Both the position numbers and the translations under genes were made by a program. This document shows, piece by piece, positions 48,970 to 55,840 of a stretch of DNA of 55,840 nt. Origin of the DNA: Candidatus Woesearchaeota archaeon. Its GTDB lineage: Archaea; Nanobdellota; Nanobdellia; SCGC-AAA011-G17; JACQNH01. The notes below the pieces were generated by a model. It was not told the origin of the DNA and searched no databases. It saw nothing but the letters and a program-made list of their open reading frames with translations. The stretch lies in contig JAHFIJ010000003.1 in NCBI GenBank assembly GCA_023246445.1, positions 1 through 55,840 on the forward strand, read 5' to 3'. The number at the start of each line of letters is the position of its first letter. Within the stretch, counting starts at the first letter, position 1.

Positions 48970-49057
48970 AACTAAGATTTATTGCCATCCAACTTTTCAT
49001 CTGCGTAGCTATCTGAAATTCATTGGAATAATTATAAGATTTTTCTTGGGATTCCAT
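48845..49057 (-). pseudogene. Radical SAM protein N-terminal fragment
   Basis: SWMAINLSFGCPLDCAYCIQHKDRFF (CxxxCxxC), then out-of-frame junction into kinase fragment. Confidence 0.55.
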
Positions 49058-49400
49058 AAGAGTTCAATCAACTCCAGTTAAAATTAGCCCGTCCAATATA
49101 TAAAACCTGCGTTTTGACATTTCTCTAGAGTGGCTACAGAACACCTCTCTGTTAGTCAAAATTCTAAACACTGCAACAAACGATAAAGAATTGTTTAACC
49201 CTCTTTAATTTGCCAAAAGAAATAAAGATAGATACCCACCGAACTTCCACCTTACTAGTAGAAACATTTATAAATTACTTCAAGTTTACTTAAAGTTACT
49301 TAAAGTTACTAAAAAGAGTTGATAGTAAAAATGGATAAAGAAAAATTAGTTCAAATAATAAAGGATATCCTGAAGAGAATCCAAAATTATTGAGTGTTGC

Positions 49401-51818
49401 TTATATTTTTTCCACCTTTATTTTTAATGCATTTTTATCTATTACTGCTGGAAGATTATTACTAAATTCTATTTCTTTGATATTACATACTGTTTTTAAA
49501 TCATTCAGTATTAAATCGATCTGTTTTTTATCTGACTTATCTAACTTTAACTTAATTGGATCCTTTAAAGACATTTTGTTTTCTGCTTTGAATTTTCTTA
49601 CTTCTGAGATTATTAAAATCCCTTTATCGCCTGCTTTTTCAATATCAGGATTTGCTTCTATGATTAAAGGCCATGAACTAATATGGATGCTAATTGATTT
49701 TTCTTTTTCCCTGAACATTGTTTGATAAATCTCTTCAGTGACATGGGGTGTTATGGATGCAAATAATTTTAAAATGCTTAACAAAGAGCTATATAAAACA
49801 TACTGCGCTGATTTTTTAGGATCTCCCTGCGAATTGTATAATCTAAACTTAACAATCTCTAAATAATAATCGCAGAAAGTATTCCAGAAGAAATTTTCTA
49901 CTAAACTTTTAGGTGCAGCATACTCATAATTTTCAAATGCTTCTGTGCATTCTTTGATTATTTTATTTAATTTTCTTAATAACCATTCATCAAATATCTC
50001 TAATTTTTTAGGTTTAGAATAATCATAATTTTCCAGGTGCATTGAACAAAATTTAGAAGCATTCCATAACTTTGTAATTGTTTTCTGCCCGGTTACTAAA
50101 TCTTTTTCTAAATATCTTAAATCTTCACCTAATTTAGAGCCTGCTGCCCAAAATCTCATGGCATCTGCACCATATTTTTCCAAAACTCCTGCAGGTTCTA
50201 CTGCATTCCCTTTTGATTTGTGCATAGCCTCTCCTTTGGGATCTAAAACATGACCTGAAATAATGATATTTTTCCACGGAATCTCATTATGATGATAAAT
50301 GCTCTTAACGATTGTATAAAAAGCCCATGTTCTAATAATATCATGAGCCTGCGGCCTTAGAGACAAAGGGTGCATTTTTTTAAAATCTAAATTATAACCC
50401 GGATCATTTACCCAATTAAGAATAATTTCAGGAGTTACTGAAGATGTAGCCCAAGTATCCATAACATCTTTTTCACCTTCAAAATTATCTGAACCACATT
50501 TACATTTATTTTTGGGTTTATTTGTTAATGGATCTACTGGCAAATCCTTTTCTTCTGCTATTAAGATAGAATTACATTTTTTACAATACCAAACCGGAAA
50601 TGGAACTCCAAAATGCCTTTGCCTTGAGATGCACCAGTCCCAGTTTAAACCTTCAACCCAATGCATATATCTTTTTTTCATATATTCAGGATACCATTTT
50701 ATTTTATTTCCTGCATCTATGAACTTTTTCTTATTATCTAAAATTTTAATAAACCATTGTTTTGTGCTTAAAAACTCTATTTCTGTTCCGCATCTTTCAT
50801 GAACATTAACTATGTGCTTTATTAGTTTTTTATTAACTAACAACTTTTCTTTTTCCAGATCATTAATTATTTCCTTTCTTGCTTCTTTAATGGCTAAGCC
50901 TTGATATTTTTTTGCTAATTCATTTAATTTTCCATCTCTTGTGAAAATAATTCTAGGCTCTAATTTTCTTTTGTTTACTGCTTCTACATCATATTTGTCT
51001 CCATAGCTGCATATCATTAAAACCCCGGTCCCTTTATCCTGATCTGCTGATTCATCTGCATAAATCCTGACTTTTTGATTAAACAATGGAACTGTAGCTT
51101 TTTTCCCTGCTAAATTTTTGTATCTTTTGTCATTTGGATGAACATAGATACAAACACAGGCGGCTAATAACTCCGGTCTTGTAGTTGCTATTGTTATTTT
51201 AGTTTTGTCTTCTAATTCAAAATGAACATCTATAAAACTTGAATCTAATTCTTTATCTTCCAAATCTGCCTGAGCTATTGCTGTCTGGCACTGGACACAC
51301 CACATTGAAGGGGCTTCATGCTGGTAAACTAATTTCTCTTTAAATAAATCTAAAAAAGATTTTTGCGATGTTTTAATGCAGTGCTTGTCTATGGTTGAAT
51401 ATGTTGTAGAGAAATCACAGCTCATTCCAATAAATTTCCAGTCATTGATGAAATCCTCTTTAATTTCTGTAATTGTCTTTTGGCATAAAGCAACAAATTC
51501 CTGCCTTGACATTTTAGTAGATTTAACATTTTTTAATTTTTCAACTAATCTTTCTGTTGGCAATCCATTGTCATCGGTTCCAAAAGGATAGAAAACATTT
51601 TCTTGCTTCATTCTGTGGAACCTAGCTATAAAATCCTGTTGTGAATATGAAAAGGCGTGGCCTATATGCATCTTGCCTGAAACTGTTGGGGGGGGTGTAT
51701 CTATGGAATATATTTCTTTTTTACTATCTGGATCAAATTTATATATTTTAGATTTTTCCCAGAACTTCTGCCATTTTCTTTCTGCTTCTTGGGGATTATA
51801 TTTTTCAGGAAATTTCAT
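49401..51818 (-). CDS. valS: Valyl-tRNA synthetase
   Basis: PPPTVSGKMHIGHAFSYSQQDFIARFHRM; KSKGNAVEP. Confidence 0.93.
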   Translation of the reverse strand: MKFPEKYNPQEAERKWQKFWEKSKIYKFDPDSKKEIYSIDTPPPTVSGKMHIGHAFSYSQQDFIARFHRMKQENVFYPFGTDDNGLPTERLVEKLKNVKSTKMSRQEFVALCQKTITEIKEDFINDWKFIGMSCDFSTTYSTIDKHCIKTSQKSFLDLFKEKLVYQHEAPSMWCVQCQTAIAQADLEDKELDSSFIDVHFELEDKTKITIATTRPELLAACVCIYVHPNDKRYKNLAGKKATVPLFNQKVRIYADESADQDKGTGVLMICSYGDKYDVEAVNKRKLEPRIIFTRDGKLNELAKKYQGLAIKEARKEIINDLEKEKLLVNKKLIKHIVNVHERCGTEIEFLSTKQWFIKILDNKKKFIDAGNKIKWYPEYMKKRYMHWVEGLNWDWCISRQRHFGVPFPVWYCKKCNSILIAEEKDLPVDPLTNKPKNKCKCGSDNFEGEKDVMDTWATSSVTPEIILNWVNDPGYNLDFKKMHPLSLRPQAHDIIRTWAFYTIVKSIYHHNEIPWKNIIISGHVLDPKGEAMHKSKGNAVEPAGVLEKYGADAMRFWAAGSKLGEDLRYLEKDLVTGQKTITKLWNASKFCSMHLENYDYSKPKKLEIFDEWLLRKLNKIIKECTEAFENYEYAAPKSLVENFFWNTFCDYYLEIVKFRLYNSQGDPKKSAQYVLYSSLLSILKLFASITPHVTEEIYQTMFREKEKSISIHISSWPLIIEANPDIEKAGDKGILIISEVRKFKAENKMSLKDPIKLKLDKSDKKQIDLILNDLKTVCNIKEIEFSNNLPAVIDKNALKIKVEKI

Positions 51819-51932
51819 AGTTTTTTAGTATTTTTTCAGGTTTAAAAATTCTTTCTTCTTGAGTAACTGATTAGCTACTCTATCACAATAATCAACAAAT
51901 AGTTTTTTAAGCGTTGTTTTTCTAATATTTTT

Positions 51933-52352
51933 ATGGGGGGAAAACCGACATTTAGGATTGTGCTTGCATGTGCTCTTATTAATGGCGGGAAAGTTCTATT
52001 GTGCAAGAGAAGCGAAGACGAAGATGTCTTGCCAGGTTACTGGGGCTTACCAGGAGGAAACCTAACTACCATAGGAAACATACAAGACATAATTGAGAAG
52101 GAATTAAAAAGAGAAATTCTTGAAGAAGTGGGTGTAGAAATAGATAATATTAAGTATGTTGAAAGTCATTCTCATGAAAAACAAATAATAAATATGTGTT
52201 TTGTGGCAGATATTATTTCTGGTGAGCCACAAGCCTTAAATGAAACAGAAGAAGTAAAATGGTTCACTTTTGAAGAAGCAAAAAAGTTAAAATTGACACC
52301 CCATGTGATAGAAAGATTAGAAATTATTTTTAATACAAAAATAACATTATAA
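51933..52352 (+). CDS. NUDIX hydrolase
   Basis: GLPGGNLTTIGNIQDIIEKELKREILEEVGVE (Nudix box with a short insertion). Confidence 0.82.
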   Translation: MGGKPTFRIVLACALINGGKVLLCKRSEDEDVLPGYWGLPGGNLTTIGNIQDIIEKELKREILEEVGVEIDNIKYVESHSHEKQIINMCFVADIISGEPQALNETEEVKWFTFEEAKKLKLTPHVIERLEIIFNTKITL

Positions 52353-52434
52353 AATCTTTGGTTTCAAAACTCCCTTTAACGTTACAATGTAGGTTAACCA
52401 AAATATATTTATAGACAAATAATAGTTATAGACT

Positions 52435-53013
52435 ATGCTAATAAAAAGAGAACAAATACCAATTTTAGTTGTAAACATAATAACTATAATGCTCTTTACT
52501 ATTTTATTCAGCGCTAAAAAGAATTATGAGTTTCTTATTTATGTAGGGATTATTGTAATATTATTAATATTGATAGCTTTAACAAATAAGAAGGTTAATT
52601 ATTCTAATAGTGTTTTATGGGGTTTAACTGTATGGGCATTAATGCATATGTCTGGGGGTGGGATTTATATTAGAGGTGTAAGATTATATGAGACTATTTT
52701 AATTCCATTATCTAAAGCTTATCCAATACTAAAATATGATCAGTTTGTGCATATAATCGGGTTTGGTGTTGCTACTATTTTAATGTATGAATTGATAAAA
52801 CCTAAATTAAGATCTAATAAGTGGACGGCTATTTCTATTGTTGTTATAATGGCCGGATTAGGTGTTGGTGCTTTGAATGAGATATTAGAGTTTATTGCAA
52901 CTGTTTTAGTGCCTGAAACTGGTGTTGGCGGTTATCTGAACACTACTCTGGATTTAGTATCTGACTTAATAGGGGCAATTTTAGCTATGATATTAATCAG
53001 GGTAAAAAAATAA
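52435..53013 (+). CDS. DUF2238-like polytopic membrane protein
   Basis: VHIIGFGVATILMYELIKP...GVGALNEILEFIATVLVPETGVGGYLNTTLDLVSDLIGAI. Confidence 0.65.
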   Translation: MLIKREQIPILVVNIITIMLFTILFSAKKNYEFLIYVGIIVILLILIALTNKKVNYSNSVLWGLTVWALMHMSGGGIYIRGVRLYETILIPLSKAYPILKYDQFVHIIGFGVATILMYELIKPKLRSNKWTAISIVVIMAGLGVGALNEILEFIATVLVPETGVGGYLNTTLDLVSDLIGAILAMILIRVKK

Positions 53014-53052
53014 TTTAGAAACTTTTAAAAGAAGACTTGTTTTAATTATTTT

Positions 53053-53137
53053 GGGACAGTAGCTCAGCCTGGGAGAGCATACGGCTGAAGTTTATATGGA
53101 CACCGTAGTATCGGGGGTTCAAATCCCCCCTGTCCCA
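53053..53137 (+). tRNA. tRNA-Phe(GAA) with 11-nt intron at 37/38 (53091-53101)
   Basis: GGGACAG/CTGTCCC acceptor; GCTCAGCCTGGGAGAGC D-arm; TACGG-CTGAAG|A-CCGTA; GGGGG-TTCAAAT-CCCCC; A73. Confidence 0.92.
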
Positions 53138-53232
53138 TTTTTTACGTTCTCTGGTGCATTAACTGGTCTTAAAAAATAAAAAGAATTAAGGATAATTTTA
53201 GAGGATGGAAAGATTGTTATTGAAAAAGAAAA

Positions 53233-53613
53233 TTAAATCCTTACTCTTTGTTTAATTTGCGATTCCTCAACAATTCTTTTTAACACTAAGTTAAAAGTTT
53301 CTATTAATACTTTAACTTCATTTTTTTCTGTGTTAAGCTTATACAGTTGTGCTCCGCTTACCTTTCTGGTTAGGATTATATAGCCTTCTTTAATTAATTC
53401 CTCTATTGTATTATAAGTTGTTGCACGGTTTAATCCTATTTCTCGTGCTATGTCACCAATCGTAAAATCTACTCCCTTAGTTTCTATTAAAAATTCTAAG
53501 ATTCTATTTCTAGGATTAACGCCAATTACATTACAAAATTCTCCCCATTCACTCTTTACCATTTGTTTAGTTTCCACTCGCATTTTTTCACCTCTTTTTT
53601 TATACCGAAACAT
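53233..53613 (-). CDS. wHTH transcriptional regulator
   Basis: NRILEFLIETKGVDFTIGDIAREIGLNRATTYNTIEELIKEGYIILTRKV. Confidence 0.8.
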   Translation of the reverse strand: MFRYKKRGEKMRVETKQMVKSEWGEFCNVIGVNPRNRILEFLIETKGVDFTIGDIAREIGLNRATTYNTIEELIKEGYIILTRKVSGAQLYKLNTEKNEVKVLIETFNLVLKRIVEESQIKQRVRI

Positions 53614-53622
53614 TTAAATATA

Positions 53623-53658
53623 TGGATAGCCTATCCACCATCGTGGTGATGGATAGGC
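53623..53658. promoter_or_regulatory. Operator-like inverted repeats upstream of wHTH gene
   Basis: TGGATAG-C-CTATCCA (7-bp arms) plus third TGGATAG at 53650. Confidence 0.55.
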
Positions 53659-53687
53659 AATAGTCTTGTGCTTTTTTCTTACTTATT

Positions 53688-53966
53688 TTACTGAACCAAT
53701 TGGTAGATTTCAGCTAGTCTTCTTGGATTCAAGAAAACGTGTCTTCCAGAAGGTTTTGGTTTTGTTAATACCAAACCTTCTTTTATACACCTCTCCCAAT
53801 CCTTTAAAGCATTTTTATGCTCTGTTTTTGGAAGATGCTTAATCCACCTTAAACATAGATTTTCAGGAATGTGTTTCCCTCCAATCCTTTTTTGATTCAA
53901 TAATCTTCGTAAGATTATTACACAACCCACACTTACAGATTTCACATTTCGTTTACCTCCTTTCAC
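53688..53966 (-). CDS. Small basic conserved hypothetical protein
   Basis: 92-aa ORF, coding-like. Confidence 0.5.
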   Translation of the reverse strand: MKGGKRNVKSVSVGCVIILRRLLNQKRIGGKHIPENLCLRWIKHLPKTEHKNALKDWERCIKEGLVLTKPKPSGRHVFLNPRRLAEIYQLVQ

Positions 53967-54249
53967 TTCTGTTACACAGAGTGAACATGATCAACACAGG
54001 AGGTAATCAATGGTCTTCTTCGAAAGGAAGTAAACCGATGTAAAACCTATAATTTCTATATACTTTAGACTTTATAAATATTTCTATTATTTTAGACATA
54101 GTGTATTTTAAAATAGAAAACTTTATTCCTTTCCGGGTTTAATATCCCGTGAGCTCTGCTCCGATTGCATAGTTCATTTTTTAAGCCCACTTAATGCACT
54201 AGTGTATTTTTTACGAAATCTTTATTAACTATCTAAATAATAAAATTCT

Positions 54250-54786
54250 ATGGTGAAAAGAGGAAAAAAGGGTGCGATTGAACTTTCTATGACTACGATT
54301 ATTGTTATTATTCTAGGCGTTACTTTATTGAGTTTGGGTTTAGTTTTTATAAGAGGAGTTATAGCTAAAGTAACTAATCTAAGTTTGAGAGCTTTTGAGG
54401 CTGCTGATACTGAAATTGGAAAAATTTCAGGGGTTGATCAATTATTAACTTTAAATCCTACCAGCATTGATTTGCCTCAGAAATCTTCTAAATATATAGA
54501 TGTGATAATTGCGAACTTTGAAGATAGCCCAATCTCTGTGATGGCTGATGCAGAAAGCGGAGATCCTAAGCTATCCTGCTCTTTTGTGGACCAAAAAGAA
54601 AGAAAAGACAAATCCAAGCAATATCAATTAGCTTCCGGAAAACAGGCTAAGGTTAAATTAATAGTGGAAGATACTGGCAGCGATTTGGGAATAAATCATT
54701 GCGTTATAAATATGAAAGGGACTGGTGTTGATGAGACAACTGAAACCTTAATAATTAATTTAATCCCTAAAAGAGGTGTTTTTTAA
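54250..54786 (+). CDS. Archaellin/pilin-like protein with class III signal
   Basis: MVKRGKKGAIELSMTTIIVIILGVTLLSLGLVFI. Confidence 0.75.
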   Translation: MVKRGKKGAIELSMTTIIVIILGVTLLSLGLVFIRGVIAKVTNLSLRAFEAADTEIGKISGVDQLLTLNPTSIDLPQKSSKYIDVIIANFEDSPISVMADAESGDPKLSCSFVDQKERKDKSKQYQLASGKQAKVKLIVEDTGSDLGINHCVINMKGTGVDETTETLIINLIPKRGVF

Positions 54787-55545
54787 TTATTTTCCAAACC
54801 TTCTTTCTCTTAGGCTATATTCTTTCAAGCATTCAACGAAATCTTCTTTACTAAATTCAGGCCATAATTTATCAATGAAAATTAATTCTGCATAACTGCC
54901 CTGCCATATTAAAAAATTAGATATTCTTTTTTCTCCACCAGTTCTTATGATCAGGTCTATATTAGAATTCAAATTTAGATTTTCTTTAAAAACTTCTTCA
55001 TTTACTTCTTTTATATTTTGATTCTTTTTAATTTTATTAACTGCATCTATTATTTCCTGTTTACCACCATAAGCAATAGCAAAGTTTACCTGATAAGATT
55101 TATGATTTTTGGTTTTTTCCATTACAGAAGATAGGATTTCCTGTAAATCTTTCGGCAACATCCATAATCTACCAATGAAATTTACTTTTATCTGATTTTT
55201 GTAAATTTTTTCATCTGTTAATAAACAAGTAAACTCCTTTTTAAAAATATTCATTAAATAATCAAATTCTTCTTTTGGCCTATTAAAGTTTTCAATTGAG
55301 AAGCAGAATAAGGTTAATTCTTTTATATCATACTCTAAACACCAGTTAAACAGCTCTTCCACTTTTTTAGCCCCCCACTCGTGACCTTTCCATGGCTTTA
55401 GCATTAATCTCTTGGCAAAACGCCTATTGCCATCTAAAATGACACCAATACTTCTTGGGACTTTATTGCTGCTGGGCTCCATAATGAAATTTAGATAAAA
55501 AATGCTTATAAAGGTTTTGAACGTATTTTTTAATAAAAAGCACAA
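54787..55545 (-). CDS. uppS: Undecaprenyl/polyprenyl diphosphate synthase (cis-prenyltransferase)
   Basis: IGVILDGNRRFAKRLMLKPWKGHEWGAKKVEE; FSIENFNRPKEE; IDLIIRTGGEKRISNFLIWQGSYAELIF. Confidence 0.93.
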   Translation of the reverse strand: MCFLLKNTFKTFISIFYLNFIMEPSSNKVPRSIGVILDGNRRFAKRLMLKPWKGHEWGAKKVEELFNWCLEYDIKELTLFCFSIENFNRPKEEFDYLMNIFKKEFTCLLTDEKIYKNQIKVNFIGRLWMLPKDLQEILSSVMEKTKNHKSYQVNFAIAYGGKQEIIDAVNKIKKNQNIKEVNEEVFKENLNLNSNIDLIIRTGGEKRISNFLIWQGSYAELIFIDKLWPEFSKEDFVECLKEYSLRERRFGK

Positions 55546-55583
55546 ACGAAAGACTTTTAAAAGAGTTTAGAGGCTTTAAAACA

Positions 55584-55840
55584 ATGACAGGAATTCATGA
55601 TGTGGATACAGGAAGATTAATAGAGAAAACTGCTGAAGAATTAAAGAAATTAAAAACTATGGAAATGCCACCTTGGGCCAGGTTTGTTAAAACAGGAGTA
55701 GGACAAGATAGAGCACCTGAAAACAAAGAATGGTGGTATGTAAGAGCTGCTTCATTATTAAGAAAAGTGTATATGTTAGGGCCTATAGGTGTAAGCAAAT
55801 TAACAGGATATTACAGAAGGAGAAAAAACAGGGGTTATAA
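55584..55840 (+). CDS. rps19e: Ribosomal protein eS19 (at window edge)
   Basis: MTGIHDVDTGRLIEKTAEELKKLKTMEMPPWARFVKTGVGQDRAPENKEWWYVRAASLLRKVYMLGPIGVSKLTGYYRRRKNRGY. Confidence 0.92.
   Translation, partial: MTGIHDVDTGRLIEKTAEELKKLKTMEMPPWARFVKTGVGQDRAPENKEWWYVRAASLLRKVYMLGPIGVSKLTGYYRRRKNRGY

Noticed and set aside
54140-54190. ccgggtttaatatcccg, T-arm-like sequence suggesting a tRNA fragment
   Set aside because: No T54-T55-C56 loop, acceptor stem or anticodon arm could be assembled around it.
1-55840. CRISPR array or Cas genes
   Set aside because: No regularly spaced repeat-spacer structure and no Cas-like proteins seen.

Overview
AT-rich archaeal chromosome segment. Gene content (aRF1, PCNA, TFS, Rpo11, MBF1, eS19, signal peptidase of the S26B type, intron-containing tRNAs, S-layer-like protein, class-III-signal/pilin-like proteins) points to a DPANN-type (Woese-/Pacearchaeota-like) archaeon; the lineage call is inference. 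Backbone: a surface-protein locus (about 3.0-15.0 kb, with a paralogous giant Cys-rich gene at 19.7-22.9 kb), an information-processing and glycosyltransferase block (27-39 kb), ValRS, cis-prenyltransferase, and eS19 at the right edge. Accessory material is interspersed: five MNT nucleotidyltransferase genes with HEPN or HEPN-like partners, truncated TrmB-like fragments, a truncated PIN toxin, an IS66-like transposase relic, YidD, a DUF4238 protein and a putative PD-(D/E)XK nuclease with an HTH and Arg-rich tail. Main points for a second look: (1) a tRNA-Ser(UGA) that folds only if two non-canonical introns are removed, one in the anticodon stem and one in the T-loop; (2) a small membrane-protein ORF missing from the ORF track, with strong promoter and SD signals, an in-frame UGA at codon 5 and a 9-bp hairpin 16 nt downstream; (3) an aRF1 with NIKD instead of NIKS and apparently no C-domain mini-domain; (4) three HTH-MNT genes, each with a different operator-like repeat spaced 21-22 bp and abutting the start codon; (5) two giant Cys-rich membrane-anchored paralogs clustered with pilin-like genes. 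All calls were made by eye; no searches or folding programs were run.
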